A stretch of DNA of 64,000 nt, taken from positions 1,756,001 through 1,820,000 of the forward strand of contig JARUPY010000533.1 in the NCBI GenBank assembly GCA_029817715.1. Reading direction: 5' to 3'. Each line of letters opens with the position of its first letter. Position 1 is the first letter of the stretch. The notes under the pieces were generated by a model, which saw only the letters and a program-made list of their open reading frames with translations, did no database searches and had not been told where the DNA came from. Positions 49,410 through 60,704 of this stretch are shown here, in pieces. Position numbers and translations under genes: made by a program. The DNA is from Melastoma dodecandrum. Lineage: Eukaryota > Streptophyta > Magnoliopsida > Myrtales > Melastomataceae.

Positions 49410-50399
49410 ATCCCTTTGCCTTCTGTTTTAACCGAACACGCCCATTACCAGAAGATGTTGTCCACAAAGAGACGATTTCTGTCTGAATTATGTAAACAAC
49501 GCCACAGTGTGGCAGATCTCTTTCTGGGGACGAACTCAAACTAATAATTGAGATGGGACACAGACACCCTCTTCGTTTTGTGATCTGCTAAATCTGGATT
49601 CCTGTTCTTTTTTTTTTACTGTAAAACACTGGAAAGAAAGCAAAGAGGCTGGGGGGGGGGGCGGGGGCGGGGGGGTCCGTGAGTTAGAGAAAAATAACCA
49701 GAAGGAAGAAGCCTCGACCCCGCAGCACACAGTGAAACAACCTTTTCCTTCCACCTCTTCTTCCCCTCCACTTTCCTCCTACGTTTTAAAGCTACAGACA
49801 CAAACTGACACCATAAACAAACAAACAGACCCACTTCCCCATTTCCTTTTTCCATTCTCTCCTTCCTTCTTCTTCTTTTTATACATAATAGTATGCATCT
49901 TTTTCGTATATGGTAATATGGTAGTGGTGATGGTGGTGGTAGTAGAAGTAATGATAGTGCTAGACTATAGAGTATGATAATATTTGGATGATGATGATTT
50001 GTTGGATCTCAATGCCCGGCTTCGGTTTTCCTGCCTCTGTTTCTTTTGACTTGCGGTTTACCATTTTCCCCTTCCCTCTTGTTGTTAATAGAATGTGCTT
50101 CCTCTGCATATCGACTGGTATAACCGAGTATTTTTAGCCATTGTTAGCATTGGCTAGGGAATGAGAGTGAGGGAGGTGCGGCATACCGCGTGGGGTTAAG
50201 GAAGCTCCTTCGCTAGCTATAGGCCAACCGGGCATGTTGGACCACCGGCACGGGCATGCACTCCAACGTGTCCATCCCTATTGCCCCGTGACCAGAGGGA
50301 AACCTGAACCGAGCTCAGTGGGTCAGTAATTCATCCGAACGAGTTGTCCACATCCGAGGGCTCGTGTAGTGAGGTGTGAGATGGAGAAGAGACGAGAGC

Positions 50400-52915
50400 T
50401 TACCGTGGCATCTGACAATTGAAAGCTTTGAAGGATGCCATGTCCACTGCTGAGGTCCCGGAGAAGGATGCGGGAGCAGGATTAGTCTTGGGAGATGGGG
50501 CCGGAGGGGCTACGGAATTGATCCTTTCGGCATCGTTGATGATATCCGAAAAGGCGGAGAAAAATCCATCGGAGGCTTTGGTCGGCGACGCAAAGGGGCT
50601 GTCCGGGAGATTATGCTCGAAACTGCACCAAGTAATATTTGATAAGAAGAAATCGAATAAATTTCATTAAGCAGAAGCACTCAAAAAGGCAAAGCACACA
50701 TAAGACAGTAAGCTCGCCTTTCAGGGAGGTCGCTGTCTTCGGAATTGGAGCTCTCCTTATCGTTGGCGCCTCCCTTCTCCATGCCGGTTGAATCATTTTC
50801 CAATGAAGACATGGATGGCTGAGGCACTGGCTGAACGCTCATAACGACAGAAGCAGGGGAAGGATTTGCGGAATAATTTTCTGCAACTGAAAGTCAGACA
50901 TTAGGCTAACTCTGGAGGGCTTAGGCAGATTCCCATGATTCCTGTTTGACAAGTGATTACCTGCCGTGGCGGTTGGGCTGCTGCAGAAAGGATGACCAAA
51001 GGGATGACTAAACAAGCTGGGGAAGTGTGTGGGAGAAGGAATGGGTGAGCCAGCAGAAAGAGCTCTTTGGTGATGATGCTTCTTGACGTCAAGAAGTTGT
51101 AAGTTCAACAGACGGTGGTTCTGGAGCTCGATCGCTTGCTCAAGATCAGCTTGCTCCTCCAATCTTTTCCTCCACAGGATGTCCTGAGAATTATAGAATG
51201 ACCTAGCCCCAGCCCCTGCATTGCGGAACGAAACAGTATATTAATTGCCATTCGGCACGTGAACAAACTCGTCGATCTATCAAACTCACCTAAAGGGATG
51301 TCGAAAGGCCCTGCTCGAGCATCCAACTCGAGGTGACTGCCACACGGAGAGAATTCACACCTTTCGATGGGTTGCAGTTGCTGCTTCCTGCTTCGCACGG
51401 CCAAATGTCATAAACTAACAAATAACTAAATCATAGTGAAGAAATTACAAAACATGGGGTACCTGAACTTATCTGGGACCTTTCCTTTCTCCTTGTAAGG
51501 CTTGACGAGGACCCTCGCATCACAGACGAAATGAGGGTTCCCTTTGGCGAGGATGAGCTTCACGGTTTCCGGGTAGACAAAAGTCACGAAGCCAAACATT
51601 CTCTTCTGCTGGTATGGAATCCTCACGTCTTGTACCGGCCCATACAAGCTGTAAGAGATCCAGAAACAAGGCAGATTTAATCAGGAACATGAGTTCCCAA
51701 AACATCTACAGAGGTGGAAGAGAAGTAAACACCACCTGAAGTAATTGGAGACATCTTTCTCCTTGAAAGTACTGTCGGCTGGAAAAGTCAAGTAGATTTG
51801 CCTGGAAGCAGGGTTCACCCCTCCGCTCAATGCGAACTCGGTCCTCTCCAACCTCGACCGGCCGAGCTTGTATATCTCCTCGCCCATCATCAGGGCGGCA
51901 GCGGCTCTGCGGCAACAATACCACCGGAATTAATCTTGCCACTGACGAGCAGAATGTGAAGAACAGTAAAACAACTGAAAAGCCAGGAGTACCTCTGCAC
52001 ATCACTCTGCTGATGCTGCATGAGCAAATTCATGGACTTTGGAGAGAAAGGGAAAGCTGATGAATTCAATAGCTTGGAAGCAGCCAACCGCTGTGGCTGC
52101 ATCCCGGTTGACTTTGATCGAAAGAAATCAGGACAGGGACCCATCGATTCCCTCAGGGAACCTACGCCATCGAGAGGAGAAGCCGGATCGCCTGCATCCA
52201 CGCCGTGCACGAACCTGCAGCTACTGCCGTTCTTGCAGAACCCTCTGGAGTAGTACAAGCAGGGCCTCCACCCGAGACCATCGTCCAGGTTAGAGCACGC
52301 ATCATTCACCGAGCAGCTCCTCCGGTGGACGGCACCACAGCTCCAGGCGGCCGAGCCGCCGAACGCAGCACCGGTGGGACTGGACAGCAGTTCCGGCGAG
52401 TTGTTGGTGTTGTCGTTAAGGAACGAGAGCTGGTCCTGCAGTTGGAGATCGTCGAGGACGGCATCGCCGCTCCCAAAGGAGGGGGAGGAGGAGGAGGAGT
52501 TGAAACCCCCGGGGATGGGGTGGAATCCGGCGTTGGCTGCCAGGTCGTCACCCTTGTGGAGGTCCATCAAGGAAGCAGAAGCAGGGGAAGAAACAGGGGA
52601 GGCGTTAGCCCAGGGGGAAGCCAAAGAAGAGGCCTGCCTGGAAATGGAAAGGGGTTGAGGGGAAGGAAGGAAAGGAGAGGGCGGAGAAGGCGTGGAGAGA
52701 GTGGAAGCGGGGGAGGTGGGAGGAGGAAGACCGAGCTCCTTCCGGGAGTTGACGACGAGGGACTGAAGAAGGGAGTGGGGGCCGAGGGCGAGGCGGATCA
52801 TCTCCTTCTCGCCGTGATCTTGGACAAGGAGGAGGCCCATGATCTTGGAGGCATTATCGGGGTCTAAGCTCTGTATCCTGGAGAAGACGATCCTGGTGGC
52901 TTCCAAGGCGTCCAT
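50400..52915 (-). CDS. CCCH zinc-finger and RRM protein, AtC3H53/C3H46-like
   Basis: RNA-binding protein. Exons: 52915-51993, 51906-51736, 51648-51463, 51390-51290, 51215-50961, 50880-50718, 50622-50400; sum 2022 nt, 673 aa. The N-terminus [42 protein letters not shown] is the plant-specific PABC-like domain of this subfamily. The CCCH finger is [19 protein letters not shown] (C-x7-C-x5-C-x3-H). An RRM follows ([22 protein letters not shown]...[21 protein letters not shown] with the RNP1-like core). A coiled region [27 protein letters not shown] and a tail with [16 protein letters not shown] complete it. Intron 6 has a GC donor (AG/GCGAGC), which is needed to give [17 protein letters not shown]. 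The paralogue is not resolved. Confidence 0.88.
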
Positions 52916-53388
52916 TTGGTGTATTCTTCCTTTGTCCCAGAGATTCGCACCAACCTTGGACTAAAACGAGGGAGGGGAGGGGGGGATTGTTTGGGAGCAG
53001 CAATCAAACTGAAAACTTGCTACTCAACCACAGAGAGGCATCCCTACCTCCCCCCACCTAACACCACCACCACCCCCACTTCCTTTTTCAGGAGGATGAT
53101 TGGATAAAAAAATACTCTCCACCCCGACCCTTTTAATTTCTTACTACCTTGGATCCCTGCAAGAAAACAAAAGGAAACCCAAGAAGATTCAATGACAAAA
53201 AAAAGTGGGGGTGGTTGTGTTTGGAACAATCTATGGAGAGAGCATGCAACTCTGGCTTCCTTTCATATAACCCAAAAGGAGGAACACTCGTAATATATAA
53301 ATAAATCAGTAGCGAGCATCTGGGTCTTTTGATTTTTTCTTTCGTTCTCTCTTTTCACCAGATATAGTTGCAGTTCTGCTCATAAATA

Positions 53389-53446
53389 CTGCTGCTGCTG
53401 ATGATGATGAGGCTGAGCTGAAGCAGCAGCAGCATGTTGCTGCTGC
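53389..53446. repeat. CTG/CAG trinucleotide inverted repeats
   Basis: CTGCTGCTG, then a GATGATGATGAGG spacer, then CAGCAGCAGCA followed by TGCTGCTGCT. The CAG and CTG blocks can pair into short hairpins with arms of about 9-10 bp. Located about 500 bp upstream of the CCCH gene start. Confidence 0.65.
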
Positions 53447-54563
53447 TAATACTGCTTGCATGCAGTTTAATTAATCTATCTTTTTTACTTACCATGAAAA
53501 TCTGGTAACTGGGTAAAGGGATCACAGAAAGGAGCAGTAGGAGTCTGGGACCACTTTTTCTTTGGGTAGGGGGGGTTCCTCTTTCTCAATCAGAGAATAT
53601 CATCTCATCGCCATCGAAGAGAGGAGAGGAAAAAGAACCAAACCAAACAAAACTCCCAGAAAAAGTCAAACGCCCTTACCCTCTGTCCCAAGGGGGAAAC
53701 CTACTTGGTCTTCAACCCTGTCCGAAGAACAATAACAACAATCTCTCTCTCTCTCTCCCTCTGGAGTCACGTCCACTTAACAAACAAAAAACACCCCCCC
53801 CCCCCCAAACCACACCCCAACTCTTAATATTATTTTTTTTTAATAGAGCACCCGTGTCTCCCACTAATTTCCGGGTCCAAGAGGTTTTGATTCAATGTTC
53901 CACTTGTTTTTTTTATATATAAAAAAGTATATATCATATGGGGGATGCTGCATGTAGAATATAGATTAGATGAAATTGAGTCAAAAGAATTGTTTCTGTG
54001 AAGTTGAATCCAGATCTGCTGCTGCTGCTGCTGTAGTAGTTTGTCGTCTCCTTGTTCTTCCTGCAATTTGATATAATCAATCACGTAGTCAAGGGGGAGG
54101 TGTGTGATTTCGATTATACGTAAATGTGAAACGATGGAAAACAGGGGAATCCCCCCATCCCCCCCCCTTCTTCTGGGTTTTGAACCAAAATACTTTTCTT
54201 ATTTTTCTAATTTTAATGAAAGTCTCGTCGCTGACGATTTTAATCGGATAAATTTAGAAATTTTGTTTTTTCCCCTGTTCGATCAATTTTTTTCCCAGCC
54301 AGAATATATTTTGGTTCAAAACTCCCTTCTTCTTCTTCATCATCATCATCATTCATCAAGTTGTCCATATCATTTCATTAGTTGGAGTCTGAGTCGGCCT
54401 TTGATGAAAGGGAGATATTATTAAAATGCAACATGTGTCGTCAGTAAACGACACCAGAGCCCCCTAGCCTCAAATGCACAAATTCACTTCATTATTATGA
54501 TGTATAAATTATAGGGCCTCCTCAGTCGAATCGACAAAAATTGAATTATATTATGTCCCAAAG

Positions 54564-54564
<1 letters not shown>

Positions 54565-54604
<40 letters not shown>
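54565..54604. repeat. (TA)n microsatellite
   Basis: About 20 uninterrupted TA units. Confidence 0.9.
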
Positions 54605-54607
<3 letters not shown>

Positions 54608-55442
54608 CAGCTCCTCCACATGCAGCTCAACCCCTTTCCCTTTTCCCTCCATACCATTTGAACCCTTTATTCTTTCCATGGAACGCAATGATTCCCTCTC
54701 CCACCATTCATTCAATCTGCACTGCGTGTGGCTGGCTTTCTCGTCTTACTAATCCCCGGCGCATCAAAACTTCACTTCCTGTTCTTCTGCTTTTGCTTAC
54801 TTTTCTCTTTTTTTAAAAAAAAAACATTCAATCCATTCGAATAAAAATTGATTTGTGATATGTGCCATTCTCTGTCAGATAAAGAAAGCCTTTTGGAATA
54901 TTTTCTTCTTTAAAAAATTAAAAATAATAAAAAAGAAAAATTGTCTTTCTTCTTCTTAGTTTTGAACCCCTTTTTTAATTGAATTCGAAAGTCGTTATCA
55001 TGATAAGATTTACCCCCCAGGAATACTTAAGAAGCGAGTTAAAAGTAGATTGATTTGTACCAAGCAAAGCATCGGGTGGGCCAACTAGTTGTTTCGCATT
55101 CACTGGAGATGGGATCAACCAGTAAGTATGAGGTCACTGCATTTTCCTTTTCCTCTCACTGCATTTCGTACCCACCGTATTATGATATTTTGTTTTTCTC
55201 TAAATTACAAAACAAAACAAAACAAAAAAGAAAGTAGAAGATTTTGTCGGGCACATGATGTTAAAAAAAAATGTTGTCTCCCTTTCCCCACCAAAACGCA
55301 CATGCACATGCATACAGTCACATCCCTCCTAAATATTAAACGATGGAAAATTCATTCACTAGAGAAAGATATTTTTTTTTTCCTTTCTTTCTGGGCAGAG
55401 GCAGGTCGAAGTTAATATAGAGGGGGAAGCCGAATCACATGG

Positions 55443-57677
55443 TGTAATAACTCGTAATTTTTCTAGTTATAAATGTAAATTTGGTTATATACATGGTGGT
55501 ACGAATGTGTAATGAAAATGAAATTTTATGATCTTGTAAGTGAGTTAGTGCGGATAATATTTAAGGTTGATGTCCATTGTTCAGGACACTTTTATGAACA
55601 ATATGAACATCCTCTTATGTGAGGAAGTAATACTTGAAAGTATCCGTGTGAAAGACGGGTTGACATTTTCTTTGTTATGACGATAAGCTTGGGGTTGTTG
55701 CGGATAAACAGTGTTTAGCTTCAAAATTGAGTACCGTATCGATTATGACAGAAAATTCAAACGTTATTTCAGCCATAAAAGTGGAGAAAACTTGAATAAT
55801 GGGGAGCGAAGAAAGGGTGGTCGAAGGGCGTTAAGGGCTGCCCCAAATACTCATTGATGTCGCCCGCAGACAGCCCACTTTCATGTGGATCAATGGCTGA
55901 AATTTGGCCGCAAATCCTACAAGTTTAGAAGCACGACAAATCTAGACAAATAAGACAAAAATTGATTAAAGAGTTGCATTAATTAAGTTAGATTATTAGT
56001 GCTAATTAATCGTGATTAATTAGTGCTAATTGGGGTCAAGGCTTCTTCCACAAGCCATAGTTGGTGGGGCCCGCTTTTCATCATTTAAGGACACTGGAAA
56101 GAATCTTAAAAGAGGTGGAAAAGAAGGGGGACACATATGAAAAATGTCCATAGCAAGGGGAAGAAGAAGAAAAAAAGTTAGAAAAAAAAAGAAACAGAAG
56201 AGAAAGAAGGAGGAGGCTGGTTGGTTAGGAAGAAGGGAGCGAGACGGAAGGATTACCTTCGAGGAAGAGAGTGGGAAGACCCCTTCATGGAGAACTCGCT
56301 CGGAGGAGGAAAGAGTTGAAGGGTTTTTGCTCCGGACAAAACGAAAGGTACGGTACTCAATTTCCTTCGATTTTTTTCTTGCGAAAATGCCATAAAACTC
56401 GTTAGCCTTGAGTTTTGCTAGCTGTGAATGTGTTGTTTAGTGAGGAAAAGAGGTTGGCCAGACCCTTGGGATGGTAGGAGATGGCACCCCAGACCCTTGG
56501 TTATGCGATGGATGAGCGGAATCTCACCGCATGTGGGCTGACCGGTGGTTCGCGGTTGTGCGTGTGCGTCGGATGACAATCGTGTGAGGGCTGGCTATGC
56601 GGAAACTCATTCGTATGCATGAGGTGGAGGTTGTATTGAATTATGAATGGATGCTCATAGTGATTGTGGGTTGTTCGGGAGTGAATTTCTTGATTTGTAT
56701 GCTTGTGTATTAGGCTAGAAAATGGATTGTTTTGCGTACGTTCGTGCGTGTATGTAGCTGCCCATCCGGAGCGTATACCTTGGCATATAATTGAGGTCCG
56801 GGAATAGGGCAAATGAGGATGGACGGGCTGGTCCGTCGATATTAAGAAAATGAAAGGTTGAAACTCCGAATGAGATGATTGCGGATAAACACGAACATTC
56901 GTGGATGCGAACTTACGAATATTGAACAATGTTATTGAATGAACATGGGCTGGAAAGGGGACTTGCTATGATCATTCACAGCTGGTTCAGAGTTGATACT
57001 CCTCGCTGAGATGAGGGTTTATTAAGTGCGGAAGGCATAGAAAAATGAAAGTGATCGAACAAGCCACGTATTGTGGGCGGAATGGAAGTTCACGACGATT
57101 TATTGATACGCCTATGGGGCTGCCTTATGAGGCGGATATAAGGAGGGTTTAGACAGAATGAATCCACCCTCGAAATGGTGTATTGGACAGCCTAGTTGGC
57201 CGGAAAAGATGAGCGAAAAGCTAAGGTACGAAGGGAAGTTCCGTGGTTTTACGCACCGAATGGGTTGATCCGTGGTAGCGGGCTGTTGTGCGGCTGAAAG
57301 TACATGATCATGAGGCTTTATGGGGGATGTGTATGCTAAAAATGTGACGTTCCCGGATGCCGCTGGAAATAACTTAGTTGCGATCCTTAAGGAATTGGAA
57401 ACGCAACGTCGGAATTTTGAAACGAGGTCTCGATTTTGAGATACGTCATGGGATGTTATGGCCGATTGGTTGCGCGTGCTTGAGCTGTCATACCTAGTCA
57501 TTTGACTAACGTTATTGCGTGTTTTTGACATGTCATAGAAGTGATTTATGCAGACTTATATTCATGTTCGGTAGAAAGCTTCCGTTGTATAAATTTTATA
57601 ATTCAATTCTAAACGACTTGTATAATAATTTACTATTATTAATAAAATGGTTGGTACGTTTTCTCTTAGGCCTTTCA
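55443..57677. mobile_element. Probable solo LTR of a Ty3/Gypsy-type retrotransposon
   Basis: 2235 bp beginning TGTAATAACTCG and ending GGCCTTTCA, i.e. TG...CA, flanked on each side by CATGG (55438-55442 and 57678-57682) as a 5-bp target duplication. The TGTAATA-C-CG start is typical of plant Ty3/Gypsy LTRs. A purine-rich block (AAGAAGAAAAAAAG...) near 56158-56230 resembles the transcribed part of long LTRs. No gag or pol coding is found inside or next to it, which fits a solo LTR left by recombination. The family name is not determined. No second copy is in the window to confirm the boundaries. Confidence 0.55.
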
Positions 57678-57682
57678 CATGG

Positions 57683-59629
57683 TGGGTACCATCCTTGATT
57701 TTGGAGGCTAATGTACGAAGAAGATTGAAATGAAGATAAAGAGGGGGGCATGCAAGAGATATGCAGTCACGACGAATGACTACTGTATTATATTATTCAT
57801 TCATTCATTGGCAGGCCCCGAAATTCAGCTTTTTCACTTCTTCACAAGTTATTATTCAAAGGGGAGGAGTGAGTGATTGATGATCCTTCGTACCACCGGG
57901 GGTAATACTGCGTAGCTTGTTGCGACTCTCCTTCTATCAAAAGATTGGGGACCCTCCTCCTCCTCGCGGTTCGTTTCGGTACAATTATTGTTTTGATGCA
58001 GTCCCTCTGTCAAAAATACACAGAGGCATTAACATGCTTCCTGTTACGGACATTATTATTGGATCGATCTTCCTTCCCTTCTCTTTCTTTTCTTTTCCTT
58101 ACGTTCGCCACGTGAATCGTCGTCGTCCGCCTAAAGGCGATGATGGTAACCATGCGGCATTCGTCGTGAACCGAACAAACTAGACGGTTCGCCCGCCCGG
58201 GGGGGTTCTCGCCTTGGTAAAGTTTTCCGACGATCATTATCCTTTATTCGATATATCTATCTATCTATGGTCCGATCGGTATCATTCTAATCAGGAATGG
58301 ACAAAACGCACCAATAAGAGAGATATTTGGAAAAGGGAGGAGTCTTTACTTAAGGAGAAAAAAAAAAAATCTCTTGTTTTGGACTTATTTAATTTAATGA
58401 GACTAAAATAAAGATCGATTTCGCGATGAGTGGGACAGACCAGACTGACTTATAATATTAGGAAACATTAGCTGAAGAAGGAATTAGAGTTTGGAGACAG
58501 CAGTGGGCAAAAGCTTGGTTTTACGTATAACCAACCAATCAATCAATCAATGTTAATGATGTGGGGGGGGGAGGGGGCCAACCTTTGTTTTCTTGGTTAG
58601 TGAGAGGGAGATGTCGTTCTCATGTGGGCCAAACCAAAGCCGACCACTCAGTGCAAGAAAACCATTTTTAATATTTGAATGTAGGGGGTGGGTGGGTACA
58701 CGTACGTTCATGCATCATTGCCATGAGGAGGTATCATTACACAAGTGATTGCCTTTGTGGGAGTGGTGTGGGCGTATGGAACGAGAAGGATGGGATAGAA
58801 ACTTCGACGGAGATGCAGACCGGAACGCGACCGTTTAGGATCGCTGAAGTGCCCGGAATCCGACGGAGTCCTACACAAAAATGTGAAGTTTTAGAGAGGC
58901 AAAGTCTAATTGGTATTAGGCAGATGATGTTGATGGGCTTCTGAACTGAATATGATGAGGGGGTGGGGGGGGTTGAATTTGTGGGTCTCCTTTCATACGT
59001 GTCTCACTCGATTATTTATTCGAAATGAAAGTTTTAATCAACGAACGAACACTCCCATGGGACGACTCACTCCCCCAAGAAGAAGGGGACACATCGTACG
59101 ATGTGATTATTTAGCCAACGCCCAAAAAAAAAGAACAAGAAGGCTTTATTTAGATATCTTTTGCGAAATTTAAGATCAAATCAAAAGTCAAAAGGTATTT
59201 GTTATTCTATTAGATCCCCAAGGGCTAACCAAAGACTGATCATATGAAGAATGGTTTGAGCTCCTCCAAGACTATCTCGTGGCTGGGGTTTTTCGAAAGT
59301 AAACGTTATTCGTAAAAATATTTTATGAAATAATATTTCAAAATTTGTCATAAATGTCTTAAGATCGGATATCACAAGGTCTGATTTTCTTTCATTAAGA
59401 TGTTTCTCGTTTGATTTAAAGGTTTTCAGATTTAATATATTATTGTCACGAGGTACTGTAACTCACGACGATCGAATAAATTAAGCTCACTAAAATTAGA
59501 ATTTAGCAGAACGATGGAGTAAGTCAAACCCTTCATAATCCTAGTATTATTATATACGCAAAGTAGCCGAGACTATCTTGCCTTAATACATACCCACTTA
59601 ACATGTAAGTAGTATGAGTCATACTTCAA
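57683..59629. other. Gene-free sequence right of the solo LTR
   Basis: No gene seen. There is a G-run near 58563-58572 and many short chance open frames. A half-copy related to the inverted-repeat element at 59630 lies at about 59303-59350. Confidence 0.4.
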
Positions 59630-59798
59630 AATAACGTTCGACGAGAAAATATTTCGTGAAATAAATTAACAACTTTCAAAATTCATTAAATACACTTAAT
59701 TCGGTGTTAAAAACATCAAATTTGATAATCAAAATATTTCATAATTTTTAGATAAATTAGTATTATTTTATCGAAATATTTTCTCGTCCAGTGTTATT
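59630..59798. mobile_element. MITE-like inverted-repeat element
   Basis: About 170 bp. The left arm reads AATAACGTTCGACGAGAAA followed by ATATTTCGTGAAATA; the reverse complement of the right arm reads AATAACACTGGACGAGAAA followed by ATATTTCGATAAAATA. The core GACGAGAAAATATTTCG is identical in both arms. The interior is AT-rich and non-coding. A clear target-site duplication was not found. Confidence 0.55.
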
Positions 59799-59985
59799 AT
59801 TCGAGAAGAAAGCTCGTTATATAGTGAGGAGGTCCATCATCCCTTATTGAAGCTTGCTCGTGTTCAAATCATATTTGGAAATTTTAAACAGAAAGAGAAA
59901 GAAAACACTTTCAAGCCTTGGACAGGGAGGGCTTAATCCGATATTTCATAGCCTACCCACCCTTACCTGACGCCCCTTTTTCAAT

Positions 59986-60581
59986 TTAATATGACCATGA
60001 CCAGAACGCTGGCTCATCAGCAGCTGCCGAGAATCCGAAAGCACATGCGTTCCCCTCGGGCGAGTCTGCGAAATGGTTGCTCCCCAGCATTAGGTTGTCC
60101 TCTTCGTCCTGGGATATGTCCGACCTGTCTGGCTCGAACGCATAGGAAGCATCCCCTGGCTCTAACAGCGACGAGTGGTCACAGTTCGTGTAACGTGGGC
60201 TATCGGAATCTAGAACATCGCTCTTTGTGGAACAGATTTCCTCGTGCTTGGTCTGGAGGATGTTTGGAAATCTCGAAACTTGTCCTTTGGAGACAGATTC
60301 CGTGATTGGAATTTGGACGAGCCCTTCCGACGCCTTCCTTGCTATGTCGGAGTTTTCGACTTGTTTCCCCTTGAGTTGCAGCTTATCGGTCAGGTCATGG
60401 ACCTGCTAGGAACGAATCCAATCACAAATCGATTGTTGTCGGATGCTTTTTAGTTTCAAACTGGCACTTAGAAAACGAAACAAACAGAACAACGTGGGTT
60501 AGGACGGAAACACTTGCCTGATCTTTCAACTGATCCCTCTCTTTGACAAGTGCTTCGAAATCTGTCTTGAGGGAATTATAG
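59986..60581 (-). pseudogene. 3' fragment of an HD-Zip class I transcription factor gene, no homeodomain
   Basis: Two exons with intact splice signals: 60581-60518 (acceptor TTGCCAG) and 60402-59986. They encode YNSLKTDFEALVKERDQLKDQ, part of the leucine zipper, then VHDLTDKLQLKGK and a tail LLEPGDASYAFEPDRSDISQDEEDN ending AFWSWSY, as in HD-Zip I proteins of the ATHB5/6/16 type. The intron between them has a GC donor (AG/GCAAGT). The homeodomain exon that should lie upstream (higher coordinates) is not in the next 3.4 kb; helicase exons are found there instead. So this is either a truncated copy or a gene with a very long first intron reaching beyond the window. I favour a fragment. Confidence 0.6.
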
Positions 60582-60704
60582 CTGGCAAATCTGAGATTTC
60601 CGGGCATTGGCAGAGCTCTGAGTCAATGATAGCACACTAAAAGGTTATTCAAAGCATTTGGCAGAGAAGTTCAGTATAAATGAAAAACTTTTCACAGCAC
60701 TTAC

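Larger units (their letters stand above)
48072..50399. other. Intergenic region, no gene seen
   Basis: Contains a G-run at 48343-48358, a G-run near 49300-49312, an (ACC)n microsatellite at 49381-49409 and a G-rich stretch near 49651-49676. The right end is the 3' region of the minus-strand CCCH gene. Confidence 0.45.
52916..55442. other. Upstream region of the CCCH gene and gene-free sequence
   Basis: No gene seen. The left end is promoter and leader for the minus-strand CCCH gene. It contains CTG/CAG-type repeats at 53391-53450, a (CT)n stretch near 53742-53758, a C-run near 53792-53806, (CTG)n at 54017-54034 and (TA)n at 54565-54604. Confidence 0.45.

Noticed and set aside
52205..52867. 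220-codon plus-strand frame, Gly/Glu-rich
   Set aside because: Antisense to the first exon of the CCCH gene; composition reflects the Ser/Pro-rich codons on the other strand.
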